Counted from the stretch's first letter, positions 52,135-63,290 are shown. The stretch: DNA of 64,000 nt from Rotaria macrura (GCA_900239685.1 OENT01000075.1:177948-241947); one strand, 5' to 3'. Numbers and translations are program-made. Notes: generated from the sequence alone by a model not told the origin.

Positions 52135-52756
52135 ATGACGAAAGTGTTAACCGCCTCTTTGGAAACTCTTCTATTTGTGGATAACTTTCTGCTTTGTATA
52201 TTATTACTGACTGTTTTATGTTTCACAATCGAAACTGTCAGTATTCTTTTATTTCCACACATCAATTCAAAAATCATGAATGAAAATTATCGCACGGAGC
52301 TCAATTCTATCAACGTTTTGAAGAGGTAGTAATGCGATACTTCAATTCGATCATTGAAACGTGAGTGACATTCTTTGTCTTCCTTTCGTCAAACTGTTCC
52401 GAGCATGTTAGACATTATTCGATGTATTCTGATTTTTTGCTAGTGCACTTCATAACATGTGCTTACTGCAACCTCCGCTCATTGTTTTTTCTTACGTTCC
52501 ACTTACTATTTCAATAGTTGCCATCGCTCTTCCTCTGTACATAAACTTATATGTTACTTTTTTTGCACACAGAAAAAGAAACAAAAGCTTCTGTGTCGAA
52601 ACAGTTCATTCGAAATTTTTGCAATCAATTAATATCGACAAACGACCATCAACAAGCCTCCATACGAATTTCAGATCGACTGTCTTACATTATCGGCAAA
52701 ATGGGTGTGGTTTTTACCCCTTCTCATGGAATGACAAACCTTTTCTGATAAATTGA
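52135..52756 (+). CDS. Doubtful gene for a small protein with two membrane segments, possibly frameshifted
   Basis: Exon 52135-52325 (donor GTAGTA) and exon 52444-52756 (acceptor TTGCTAG) join in phase. The product would have two strongly hydrophobic segments: LETLLFVDNFLLCILLLTVL and, in exon 2, PLIVFSYVPLTISIVAIALP continuing hydrophobic to YVTFF. After the T run at 52559-52564 the reading frame becomes less protein-like, while the neighbouring frame (to a stop at 52746-52748) reads KETKASVSKQFIRNFCNQ and then SYIIGKMGVVF. This suggests either a one-base shift or an unseen splice. The donor is weak. I recognise no family, and chance open frames in T-rich DNA often look hydrophobic. Confidence 0.3.
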
Positions 52757-53780
52757 ATTTCTACATAGACCACCAGCGAAACGTATCAAGGAAATAGTTT
52801 TCAAAATGATTTATCACTTTATATGATGTTTTAAGAAAGGTTCTAGATATTTTCGACGCTGATGATTTATATTATTCATTGACTTACATATTAACTTCGT
52901 ATCCTCTACTTTATTATAAAGAACATGGTATTATCTAATTGAATTTCATATCACAATCCAAACAGAGAATAAAGTCGAATGTAAATTTTTTTTCTAAGAA
53001 ATGTGTTGAAGTTCTTCAGAGTAAGTATGTCCTATAAGGTAATGTTACTCCAATCAACTAATCAGTAACTTGATATCGAATTTTAAAAAGCATTGTGTAT
53101 GTTCAAAAAACTTCAGTTATAATAAGAAAGACAACTTGATGCAAAGGTTTTCTTTCTCGTGGATCTCAAACGAAAAAGTTCATAAGTTCTAGGACTTAAC
53201 TAAGTGTTGAATGTATGCATACTTCTGAGGAGGATCGAAATTTCAGAATAGAGGACTTCATTGAAACTGAAGCATGGGAAGAGTCTGTAGAACTCCCATA
53301 TCTAAAAGTGACCAATTATTAGAGACGTCTTAAGTGGCTTAAGCAGTACGTATAGTCTTGTCAGCAAGTCATCCTCAATGAACTGCTTTCAACATTGATT
53401 GATTGTCGAGCGTCAGTGAAGTTAGTATCATATTCGTTTAAGAGTTGCCCATATTCGTCCAGGAGTCTGTTTCAAGTGTGTTATGAGTGTTCCAAATAAG
53501 ACTCGATGATCTCTATTCCACAGTATGCTCAGGTTATCGATAGTTTATAGTATTATTTCCTGTAGCATCATCTACCAGGTAAAGAATCAAAGTTTGAGTT
53601 ATCGGTACTTTGAGAATACCATTGGATAGAGTTCGCTGAGATGTACTGGAAACAGATTCCTTGATGAGCACAGGCAAACTTTACTCAAATATGCTAACAA
53701 CTTGACTCATGTGATTGAAGCATGTTATCAAGATATTAAATCTTATTTTCCAGATAACAGATCTAGAAACTGATTTCAAT
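52757..53780. other. Intergenic upstream of the ADP-ribosyltransferase gene
   Basis: No exon was recognised. A good acceptor (TTATTTTCCAG, ending at 53754) lies just upstream of the ADP-ribosyltransferase start, so a short upstream exon within this interval is possible. Confidence 0.4.
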
Positions 53781-54647
53781 ATGAATGGTCAAGCAACTCC
53801 TTCACTACGTTTCTCTGATTTTGGTGTTTTATCAACACGAATGCTCGCACCAATTTCTGGCTATGAAGACCTGCCCGTCGTATCATTAGAGGAAGCCGTA
53901 GAACCACTTGCTCATTTTGTACCGAAAGTGCAGCGTAACGTATTCATCATCAAACAGCAGTGCAAACATCCGAAAGATGGCCTAACGAGAGATGAATCTG
54001 CTTCTATCATGCTCTACACGTACGAATCTTCGCCACAAAAGGACTCGCTGTATGTCATGCTAAATGAAACTTTACGTTCAGAGGATAGAGAGAAACTCAT
54101 CCCATGGTTTCTTTATCTACGACTTGTTTTGACAGCATTGTCACGCCTTCCATCTGAACGCCATTTTGTTGTTCGAGGAATTCGAGAGGACCTACGAGCA
54201 CAATATCCTATTGACAGTACTTTTGTCTGGTGGGGATTTGCATCATGTACCTCATCTATTGGAGTCTTGGAATCTGCTATGTTTTATGGTAAAACTGGAG
54301 TCCGAACTCTATTTCAAATAGATTGCTATTCGGGTAAAGATATTCAGAAGCATTCATTCTCAATTCAAGAGGAGGAAATTCTTCTGCTTCCCGCTAGACA
54401 ATTCGTAGTCAAATCCTGTCTCGATATTGGTACTGGTCTCTATATAATACAATTGAAAGAAGTTGAACCATCGTATCGATTGCTTGAACCCGTTTCTGTA
54501 CCTAGAAAAGCATCTAGTTCAAAGAACGAATCTCATGCTGGATCTCATGCAACAGGCAATCATAACAATTCTGCACATCTAATTGAATCAATTGAGTCAT
54601 TTCAAAGCCAAGCAATGACTCATACTACATCTTCAGGTATGAACTGA
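53781..54647 (+). CDS. NAD(P)+-arginine ADP-ribosyltransferase (ART, R-S-EXE type)
   Basis: A single exon of 288 aa from MNGQATPSLRFSDFG. By family it transfers ADP-ribose from NAD+ to arginine side chains. The triad is visible: R132 in HFVVRGIRED (NAD binding), S155 in WWGFASCTSSIG, and the catalytic EEE at 197-199 (E-X-E, arginine-specific type) in SIQEEEILLLPARQFVV. Helical N-terminal region 35-125 contains LTRDESASIMLYTYE and LNETLRSEDREKLIPWF, typical of the animal ART fold. No signal peptide is seen with this start, so it may be intracellular unless an upstream exon exists. The final 45 residues are Ser/His/Asn-rich and probably disordered. A possible GTATGA donor just before the stop could lead to another exon. 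This family is known to be expanded in bdelloid rotifers. Confidence 0.9.
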   Translation: MNGQATPSLRFSDFGVLSTRMLAPISGYEDLPVVSLEEAVEPLAHFVPKVQRNVFIIKQQCKHPKDGLTRDESASIMLYTYESSPQKDSLYVMLNETLRSEDREKLIPWFLYLRLVLTALSRLPSERHFVVRGIREDLRAQYPIDSTFVWWGFASCTSSIGVLESAMFYGKTGVRTLFQIDCYSGKDIQKHSFSIQEEEILLLPARQFVVKSCLDIGTGLYIIQLKEVEPSYRLLEPVSVPRKASSSKNESHAGSHATGNHNNSAHLIESIESFQSQAMTHTTSSGMN

Positions 54648-56899
54648 TAGAAGAAATAGTAAGATCTGATGTCGGAAGTCTATGTTTTGCAATTCGTTTG
54701 ACCTCATAGGAAGAAGAAGTGATAGGTAAATGGTGTAAGCGAGGATACTTTTGCGTCCATTTATTACCTGAAGAGTTTAACAAAGGCATGTATTTTCGCA
54801 GCTCCTCTAATACTGACTTCGGTTCTCTTCTGGTTGAAAGCACCGTCTAAAAAGTGAGTATCCTAGGACGTAGATAATCTTTTCCACAGGAAAAATAGTA
54901 CAGGAGACTAGACGATAAAAATTGTTTTTAAAATTCTTATTTTCAGTAGATATTTGGAGCAAATAGAAATAATCTAAAAATTCTGCCTAGTTCATGTATA
55001 ATGCAATAGTACCCCGATAATTGCTTCAATTTCATGAACGTCTCAAATTCATAACCAAATATTCTAAGAGAAAATATCATTCATGGTTTACCCAACACGA
55101 AACACACTCTAACTTTGATTAGAGCAACTAACGATGAGACAGACGTTTCTACACAGAAGGAAATCACGTTCAGTATTAATAGGAATGAAGTAAAGAGGCA
55201 AGTGACTAGATTGTTTAGTCGAACATCTAGATTTATATTTTGTGAGACTTCACCATTGCTATATGTATTCACACGTGTCTAGCATTTCAGTATCCCATGT
55301 ATTCATCGTGTATCTTTCTTTGAAAACTTCAATTGTACGAATTTCGGAGATTTTTATGTTAACCCTAATCATATCAAAGGGATTCCCAAAATCAATAACA
55401 TCCAGTCAAGATACAACGCTATATCTGTGGAAAAATGGCAAATTTTCATGAGATTTATTTGTATCAAATAGTTAGTTAGGAAGATTTGCTGTCCGTTGCA
55501 ATTGTTTTATTTTAGAAGGCCTTATGTCGTTGACTCCAGCTAAGGTAACATAACAGTTTTATGCAATTCACCCTAAGATAATCTGCGCAGTCTGATCGTT
55601 GGGACTAATACGTAATAGCTCGTGCGTAAGGGGGCATTCAAAAGAATACACTTTTATGTTCCTAAATGCGCCTCCTTATTATCATATTTATTTGGCAATT
55701 AATGAGAAGCCGTCTGACATTTTCTTATACTATGTATAATACATCATGTTATGAAGGATGACTTTTCTGTCAATACCTACGTACGCTGAACGTAACACAT
55801 TTATCAAACACCAGTCAAATACCATTAAAGATAGATTTATTCTTTGAACTTATTATAAACTGCAAATCTATGACTTTCAACTGAAATCTTTGTATTTTTA
55901 ATTCAGATGACAAATAATATTCAGGTCATATTACAGCTCGTCGTCGACAGACTGACGGATTTTAAATTTAAGCTACCAATGACATTTTGGACTGACATAT
56001 GCCGATATCATAGCTTTTGCTACACATGGATCGTATTTATAGTTCAATGTTTGATCTAATATTTCTCTCCATTTTTCATAATTGTTGGGTGAAGCTGGCC
56101 GTGTTGTGCTAAAAGAAATAGTATGTCTCACACTACAAAACAAGTTTTAATAGAAATGAAATATATTCGTCTACTGATCTTTCATATTTGAAAGTAATGA
56201 TAACCGCGGTGTTTCTGTTGAAATGATTCGTTTTAAACTTTCCGACGCAACTTTTCTTATGCAGTCCTACCAGCTATATCGGCTGATAAAGAAAAATAAT
56301 GAAAAACACGCCGACAGATTTTGAACTCTAAGTAGCTCGATGATGTAGTAATCACTTTGAAATTCAAAATTAAAACCCTTAGCAATCGGGTGTCTCTTAT
56401 TAATTGTGTAAGCTTTATTTTCGCACAAATATGATTGGTCTTCGTGTTTTTAATAAATGAGTGCAGTAATTTTTTTTCTCTCTCTCTGATTCAATTTGAA
56501 ATATTGCTGAGAATTCTTTGCAGTTAGGGGAAGAGAAAGTTTCGAATACAATAGATAGCGACACTTTTGCATTAAAAGTCATTTAAAGAACAATAAACTA
56601 CATTAAAGAATGGCAAGCAATGTAAAATTGCAGGGAATTGCATTAATATGACTCGAAGTTCTCTCCGGAAACCCAAGTTAATTTTGAATAAAAACTATGA
56701 GTTACTTAATTTTTTGTGATTAACAGGCAAGAATCAATTGTTTAAACATTCTCTTATGGTATGTGAATGAAGATGGGTCGAATTGAGTACAAAATTTAGA
56801 GACCATCAAATGTATGCTAGGTGCATGCTCGTTTCGTAATCATTTTCGAATCAAACTGATCATCAGTTATCAGCATCATTCTAGTAAAAATTGAAGAAG
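54648..56899. other. Intergenic, possible coding remnant near its left end
   Basis: At 54711-54849 (+) a frame of about 45 codons reads in a protein-like way (GKWCKRGYFCVHLLPEEF, then NKGMYFRSSSNTDFGSLLVE) and ends in TAA. I could not join it in phase to the ADP-ribosyltransferase exon. The rest is AT-rich and unassigned. Confidence 0.4.
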
Positions 56900-58403
56900 T
56901 ACACTGAAAGAAAACAAGGTGCCACGCGAACCCTTACGAGGTTCAGAATTTGCAACGAAATTGAAATCCTTTGAGGTTTCGTAAAAAGTCTTTATTTTTA
57001 TTAGCCACTAGCAAGCCTTTCGTAATTGGAGTTCTTTGCAATTCACGATTCAACGTTGAATGTAAGTTTCGCCAAATGCTATGCTCTATTGCGGAAGAAT
57101 TTTTCCACCAGCGTTCAACGCTAAAACCTCCCACTCTGTAAAAAAAAGAACCGGGTCCTGTGAAAACCAGCAGAAAAGTAAGAGTGAATCTCTGTATTCT
57201 ATAGAGAAACAGATGATATCACTGTAACATAGAAGCAATCTTTCGAGCACAAACTTTCCCAATTTTTCCCATGATTTGTGCCGCTTCTTGCTAAATGACA
57301 CACCAGCTTACTCAGAACTCACTAGAAAAAATCGGGAAAGTTTGTCGTCAGGAGACTACTTCCATGTTCCAGCGACCCCATGTGTATTCTTACAGAATAC
57401 TGCCGTTTTCAGGCCTCTTTTCTGCAAGTTCCTCAAGATTCCAGTGGGAGAAACGATCGACATGGGATATTTGATCTAAATAAAAATAAAATATTTCATC
57501 CTATTGTAACTTCTAAAATCAAACTCACCATTCTTATTTGTTCACCTGGCAACTGATCTAACTAGAAATGGAATATTTCATCAAGTAATGGGTAATGTTT
57601 CCGTTACCAGTTGCCCGGTAACAGTATCGGGGCGACAGAATCAATGACTGCTGCAATTATCAGCAAAGCAGGTTTTCATGAAAAAAACGAAATTCTAAAA
57701 ATTTTGAGCAGAGCAAGTCGGGCGCAGCGAATCTGACTCTAATACAGGAATTTTTATTATTTTCACTTTTACTCTTCTTTTTTAAAAATCTATTTCTGAA
57801 TGCAGAAACGAGTTCCGTGAGAAAAAAGATAATAGCAATAAAACACTTCACATTTTTATGGAAAAAAATCTTTTTCTCGAAAAATATGAACTGGAAATCG
57901 TGAAAATAGGCATTTCACACATGGATTCCCACGAGTCTGATATAATTTGGTCGAACTTTATAGAATTGCGTCATTTTTCTTACAACTTTTTTTGATGCTT
58001 ATTAGAGGAATCGTTCAACCCGTTACTCTGTTACCCAGTAATTCGTAGCGGCCGGTTACCTTAAGCACGTAACTGGTAACGAACAAGTTACCAGCTACTT
58101 GGAAACGTAACGACTTGGTAATGTTAGCTTCGTACCTCTGATTCTACACGAAGCATGTTTACAAAACGTTTTGTATACGAAACTCAAAATGGTTTTTAAC
58201 CAAACCTCAAGGGCAACGCAAACTTCAAAGGGTTCAGGACGAAACACTTTTATATTTTAAAACTCTATAAAGATTATTACAAAACCTTGGATATTGCTTA
58301 ACCTCTGACAGGTTTCGTATGATCCTACGGACACTTATATAGTATAGTAAAATTTGATGAAACCTCAAAGGTTTCAAGTGACATCTTAGTTTTTTCCAGT
58401 GTA
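56900..58403. mobile_element. 1.5-kb TA-flanked inverted-repeat element
   Basis: The element at 56902-58401 begins CACTGAAAGAAAACAAGG and ends with the inverse of CACTGGAAAAAACTAAG, flanked by TA on both sides. Behind the ends, related GAACC/GAAACC...GAGGTTTC words recur in inverted orientation. Short open frames inside show no transposase motif. A cluster of GTTACC words inside suggests a second repeat nested in it. Confidence 0.65.
57600..58140. repeat. GTTACC / GGTAAC word cluster, probable nested element
   Basis: GTTACC, GGTAAC and GTAACG words occur repeatedly in both orientations at 57600-57625 and 58020-58125, separated by AT-rich DNA. The right side ends TAGCTTCGTACCTCTG near 58140, hAT-like in form. 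No matching left end or target duplication was found, so the boundaries are uncertain. Confidence 0.4.
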
Positions 58404-59150
58404 GTTATCATCAGAAGACAGCTATATAGAGCTGAGACTGAATGTCCTTTACCATTCTCGAATGCCAATTTTGAGAAAAAAGTTCAAGTTAAGATATCCA
58501 ACAGAATCTCGATAAGAATCTTATTAAGCCTTGAAAATTTTATGAATTGGATTTATTGGAAGTTCAAGTTAGATTGAAAATAAGTCATGTCACAATCCTT
58601 CAAATCTAGAAACCTGAAAGCTTATTCGAGACTTTCAAATACATAACAAGATTAAGGCGAAGCCAATACACATATCTGTCAGAACCGACATGATATAATT
58701 CGCTATTTCTTCTGATATTGAACTCTAGTCAAGATTTAGAAAAAAACATCGTGCTAAGAAGTAATTTGAAAAAAATAACTTCAAAGCAGTTCAAAAAACC
58801 AATGCAATATCTGCGTTGCCCACGTCCGAAATAATAAATGCAATAAATCGAAAGGCATAAGAAAAACCAAAGCTTTAAAAATATCAAATAAAACTTCAAA
58901 ATCTGAGATAGAACACAAAAAAACGCATCAAAATTATGTAGAACTCCAGCAATTATTTATAAAATCTTGAAATCTATTAAAAATGAAAACGAGTGTGAAG
59001 TACCTCCGATAATTTTTAGTAGTTCTCCAAAACAATCTATTGCATGGGTAAAGTGCATATTCGACTAAGTCATATCGTAATCTCAACACATTTATAATAT
59101 TTTTTTAAATCTACAAGCTATTACATCGAATTTCAACAAATTCCTATTTG
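58404..59150. other. Intergenic upstream of the NHL gene
   Basis: AT-rich sequence, nothing recognised. It should contain the promoter of the NHL-repeat gene, but no element could be assigned. Confidence 0.4.
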
Positions 59151-60149
59151 ATGACGAGCGATTCACTCGAACGCATTTATACTGATCAAGAACTCTTTCC
59201 TCTAAGTGTTGACTTCTCCTTTTCTACTACAGTTTTAATTCCGACTATTCCAATCAATGCCACCTGGTTAGAAGATGGTGTTACGATTGCTGGAGGTCAT
59301 GGGCAAGGTGGTGCACTGAATCAACTTAACTATCCTGTTGGTCTCTTCGTGGATGATAATCAAACAGTTTATGTTGTTGATCAAGAGAATCATCGAATCG
59401 TCGCTTGGAAATGTGGCGCTGTCGTTGGACAAGTAGTTGCCGGTGGTAATGGAAAAGGAAATAGAACCAATCAATTAAATGAACCAAGAGATGTGATTAT
59501 CGATAAAGTGACAGATAGTCTTATTATCTGTGATGCAGGCAACGATCGAATTGTGCAATGGTCTCTGGCAAATAGAAAAAATGGAGAAGCAATTCTCAAC
59601 AATATCGAATGTTCAAGACTGACGATGGATAATCAGAGATTTCTGTATGTTTCCGTATACAAAAAGGACGAAGTACGTCGCTTTCGATTGGATGACACAA
59701 TGGGAACAACATTAGTGGGGGACCATGGAAAAGGTAACAGTCTGAATCAACTCAAAGGTCCCACGCACGTCTTCGTTGATCAAGATCATGCTTTATATGT
59801 CTCTGACTGTGACAATCATCGTGTGGTGAAATGGATGAAGGGTGCAAAAAGGGGTATTGTTGTGGCGGGAGGCCAAGGACAAGGCAATGCTTTGACACAA
59901 TTGTCGGGTCCTCAAGGTGTATTCATCGATAAGATGGGCACAGTTTATGTAGCCGATTGTTGGAATAATCGAATAATGCGATGGATTAAGGGAGCGACAA
60001 ATGGCCATGTGATTGCTGGTGGAACCGGTGAGGGAGAACAAGCAAATCAGTTATATTGCCCAATGGCATTGTCATGTGATCGATACGACAATCTGTATGT
60101 TGCTGATTGGGGCAATCATCGAGTTCAACGATTTACAATCAAGTATTGA
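59151..60149 (+). CDS. NHL-repeat beta-propeller protein
   Basis: A single exon of 332 aa from ATG at 59151. Six NHL-type units follow an N-terminal stretch of about 40 residues. The clearest are GHGQGGALNQLNYPVGLFVD with VYVVDQENHRIVAW; LYVSDCDNHRVVKWM; VYVADCWNNRIMRWI; and LYVADWGNHRVQRF. Unit three (LTMDNQRFLYVSVYKKDEVRRF) is degenerate. Six blades make a complete propeller, normally a protein- or ligand-binding scaffold; no catalytic residues are evident. No signal peptide or membrane anchor is visible in this exon, though many relatives are secreted or membrane-tethered, so an upstream exon is possible. AATAAA lies at about 60424. The specific function is unknown. Confidence 0.9.
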   Translation: MTSDSLERIYTDQELFPLSVDFSFSTTVLIPTIPINATWLEDGVTIAGGHGQGGALNQLNYPVGLFVDDNQTVYVVDQENHRIVAWKCGAVVGQVVAGGNGKGNRTNQLNEPRDVIIDKVTDSLIICDAGNDRIVQWSLANRKNGEAILNNIECSRLTMDNQRFLYVSVYKKDEVRRFRLDDTMGTTLVGDHGKGNSLNQLKGPTHVFVDQDHALYVSDCDNHRVVKWMKGAKRGIVVAGGQGQGNALTQLSGPQGVFIDKMGTVYVADCWNNRIMRWIKGATNGHVIAGGTGEGEQANQLYCPMALSCDRYDNLYVADWGNHRVQRFTIKY

Positions 60150-61354
60150 CACTAACTTTTTCTATTTGCTTTTAACAAAAGGGCAGACTTCGATTCAGAT
60201 TTTCTATTGTTTATCATGTCGAGCTTGTAGGTACCAGTGCAAAATCAGAACTGGAGTTTTTTAAGCACGTCATTATCCACACTCAATGCATTCATTTTTC
60301 GTTTAATGTGCTACCGTTTTCCATAGTTGGGTTGCTTCATCAAAATCGTGAAATATAAAAATAATGACTAGGATGAGTTTATTGGATGATCAATTCATTG
60401 CTTGAATGGACTCATTCTCATTAAATAAACTGACTAAACTATTCATGTCTTAGTAAGCAATTCATATCAACAACAAACATCGAATCTCGAAAGAGGTGTG
60501 GCTGTGGAGTATGGTGAGTGCGTATGCCGTCGAATCAGATTCTGTGTCTAATGAAAAAAAGAAATAAAATGTTACTGCTAACTGAGAAGTAAACGCTGAA
60601 GTTCGCATCAAAGCCGCAGTATGTGACCAATGCAAGCCACTGAAGTATCGTGGAATATAAGGCACGAGCACAATTGCAGTAAAGTTAGAAAAAGTATTAA
60701 ATGAAGAGCATCAAAAGAAAAATAATATTTTCTATATCATCATGCCTTATTGATGTTATTTGCTGATAAGACTGAAATCATCGGAGTTTTGATGATACCG
60801 GTTGATACTCGAGGATAGGTCAACCCTTGAAAAGTCTCTAGAGTGTATGATTGTTTTCTGTTCTTTTTATTAGTGTGGAATAAAGAATTAGGTAAGTAGT
60901 TTATGAATGTAGTTTGTTCTGAATAATGAGACATTGTGAAAGAAAAAAAGAGTTTTTATTCAAGGTAATATTTGGCAAAGAATTTCCATTGGTGTACACT
61001 TAATCACATTGATATTTAAGTTAATAAAGATCTTTTATCTTTAAGAAAACTTGAAGACAATTATGAATATTCCTAGTTCGATAGTGCATTGGTAGTCAAA
61101 TTAGAAAACGTGATACAAAGAGCATCATTGAGAGGCGTGTGCATCGACATTACATCCATTGAATCAATATATTTAGCGTTAATTTTCGTAAACTTTTTCT
61201 GTTCTCTTCTTGTTCAGATGAATTGGTTTTACAAAAAGCAAAACTTCTGTAAATTACATCATTATTTATCAACAAAGTCAAATGATTGATGACCTATGAT
61301 GTTATTTAGTAGAACTGTGTGTAATGCATAAGTGGAGCCAACTTTTACTTGACG
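60150..61354. other. Intergenic between convergent NHL and FMO genes
   Basis: 3' flanks of both genes. No exon or repeat was recognised. Confidence 0.5.
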
Positions 61355-62986
61355 TTATTTAGAAAAAGGGAAAGAGAAAAAACCAAATACAAAATTTCCG
61401 ATAATCACAATTAAAGAAAGCAATAACCAAAAACCGGACGAAAACCACGAGATAAGAAATGCATTATTAAATGTTCGAAATGTTTCACCTTTTGGTGGAA
61501 TACATGAAAGATGACGCTGATAGGCCAATTTCTCTTCTTTGGACGAAAGTCTACCGATACGAAAGAGAAATGGAGACCATGGGCTACAGCAATAGACCTG
61601 GAACCAAGCACAAGGATGTCGAAAAAAGAGATAGAAAACATTTATTCGTACACCAATGTCGTCACCGATCACATCACAGTATTCGAATAAATTGACTAAT
61701 TGCTTTAATCTAGCATGATCATGAGAATATATACGAGCATGCCGGATCCAATAGTCATGAATCCGCTGAGCCATAATCTTCTCCGATGGTAGACGACGTC
61801 GACCAGAGAAAACTGATGCTACCCAACGTGCTTGCAACTCGGCCATCGTGGGTATCGAACCAAACACTGGCCGAGCAGTACCAACAAACGCTAATGTACC
61901 ATTGGTGTTTGTAGCAAAAACGAGCTTGTACAATTTTTGGATATTTGAGCTTGGAAAAAAAGGATGTTTCCATCGGTAACCCGTGCATAGTAGAATATGA
62001 TCGATTTCTACTGGTTGATCATCACCTTCGAATGTCACCCATTTATCATCGATAGACTTGATACCACGTTTTGGTATCACACGTTTTAAAACAACATGCT
62101 CCGCTACTTCACGGCTTTTATTTAGGAAACCATGTAAGAAGGGCGAATGCGGCTGCCATTCCGTGACACCAGTGCCACCTCGACCCCACATCGGTACTAA
62201 GAATACCTTTTCCCAAATTTTTACAAATATAGTCTCATAGTAACCCCAGATACGCATCAACATAGTATAGAGAATATCAGCTGGTTGTTGACCTAGAGCG
62301 CGTCCTTGAAACCATTGACCTTCACGGATGCTCATGTATAAACCACGAGTTACTCCACTTCCACTTAATTCCACAGCAAGATCGCTTCCTGTTTCGCCAC
62401 CGCCTACGACGAGCACTTTCTTATCAATAAATTCGGGCCGATGTGGTGACTTGTAGGATATACTATGCGAAAATGTACCCGTGAATCGATTGAATGGATG
62501 CGTATCTCGTGGATCATTTGATATTTGATGTTGCCCAGCAGCGATCACCAGGAATTTGCATTCGATAATTTTCGATTGACCTTTCAACGTAACCTTCCAT
62601 TGTGGTTCGACATGTTCGACACTTGCATTAAGATGAATACGTGGCCACAGTTGAAAATGATCCACATATGAATGCAAATAGGCGAGTATTTCCTCATGAC
62701 CTGGAAAATCACTTGTATTCGGTGGAAGAGGAAAGTCCGATGCATGCATAAATGTCTTTGATGAAGTTGTGTGAGTTGTTTTGTATACTCCACCAACGTT
62801 CTCATTTTCATCATAGTGCCAAATTCCACCGATATGAGATCGACTTTCATACAAATGAGCATCGAGACCATCTTCTATTAGATATTTCAAAGCATAGAGG
62901 CCACTCCAACCACCACCAATAACCACGACATCATGGTTCTTTTTACAAGAATGAGAAGATTTTGAAATATTCTGTCGCTGCTTCAT
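61355..62986 (-). CDS. Flavin-containing monooxygenase (FMO)
   Basis: A single exon of 543 aa, matching FMO length (about 530-560). FAD-binding Rossmann motif DVVVIGGGWSGL (19-30); FMO signature FTGTFSHSISY (168-178, FxGxxxHxxxY); NADPH-binding motif VLVVGGGETGSD (191-202); and the C-terminal HILLCTGYRW. The end is hydrophobic (FWLLLSLIVIIGNFVFGFF), an endoplasmic-reticulum-type membrane anchor. By family it oxygenates soft N or S atoms, or ketones in FMO5-like forms, using NADPH and O2. I chose ATG at 62986 because the frame extension to 63094 runs into a MITE and adds residues not found in FMOs. The absence of introns contrasts with the neighbouring genes and could reflect retroposition or transfer. 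The substrate is unknown. Confidence 0.93.
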   Translation of the reverse strand: MKQRQNISKSSHSCKKNHDVVVIGGGWSGLYALKYLIEDGLDAHLYESRSHIGGIWHYDENENVGGVYKTTHTTSSKTFMHASDFPLPPNTSDFPGHEEILAYLHSYVDHFQLWPRIHLNASVEHVEPQWKVTLKGQSKIIECKFLVIAAGQHQISNDPRDTHPFNRFTGTFSHSISYKSPHRPEFIDKKVLVVGGGETGSDLAVELSGSGVTRGLYMSIREGQWFQGRALGQQPADILYTMLMRIWGYYETIFVKIWEKVFLVPMWGRGGTGVTEWQPHSPFLHGFLNKSREVAEHVVLKRVIPKRGIKSIDDKWVTFEGDDQPVEIDHILLCTGYRWKHPFFPSSNIQKLYKLVFATNTNGTLAFVGTARPVFGSIPTMAELQARWVASVFSGRRRLPSEKIMAQRIHDYWIRHARIYSHDHARLKQLVNLFEYCDVIGDDIGVRINVFYLFFRHPCAWFQVYCCSPWSPFLFRIGRLSSKEEKLAYQRHLSCIPPKGETFRTFNNAFLISWFSSGFWLLLSLIVIIGNFVFGFFSFPFSK

Positions 62987-63013
62987 GTTTTGAGTATCTA
63001 TAACATGCCAAAG

Positions 63014-63290
63014 TACACTGTAAAAATTACGTTTTCTCTGGATCTTAAAAAGGTCCTTCCCTCGGGGATACCGGAAGAACCTTTTTGGGTTCAATATAGA
63101 GCTTTAAAAGGTTTGCTTTGTAAGCTGCAAAACCTTCCAGGTTTTGTGAATCTTGAAAACGTTTTGTAGCTTTAATACCGAACCTTTTAAAGTGCTGTAT
63201 TGAATACAAAAAGGTTCTTCCGGTGTACCAGAGGGAAGAGCCTTCTTAAGTTCCGTAAAAAGCCTACTTTTTAAAAGTGCATTTACAGAA
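63014..63290. mobile_element. MITE immediately upstream of the FMO gene
   Basis: The left end TA-CACTGTAAAAATTACG (63014-63031) is TA-preceded and resembles the ends of the 45236 MITE. Long inner arms are inverted copies: TACCGGAAGAACCTTTTTGG (from about 63068) and the inverse of CACCGGAAGAACCTTTTTG (about 63207-63226), with CTTTAAAAGGTT in both. The outer part GGATCTTAAAAAGG pairs with GGAACTTAAGAAGG read from the right. The right end (ATTTACAG, about 63288) is decayed and lacks a clean TA duplication. Confidence 0.75.

Noticed and set aside
59268..60041. Minus-strand frames across the NHL gene
   Set aside because: Antisense shadows of the repeated NHL coding sequence.
61411..62871. Open frames in other frames within the FMO gene
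   Set aside because: They are shadows of the 543-codon FMO frame.
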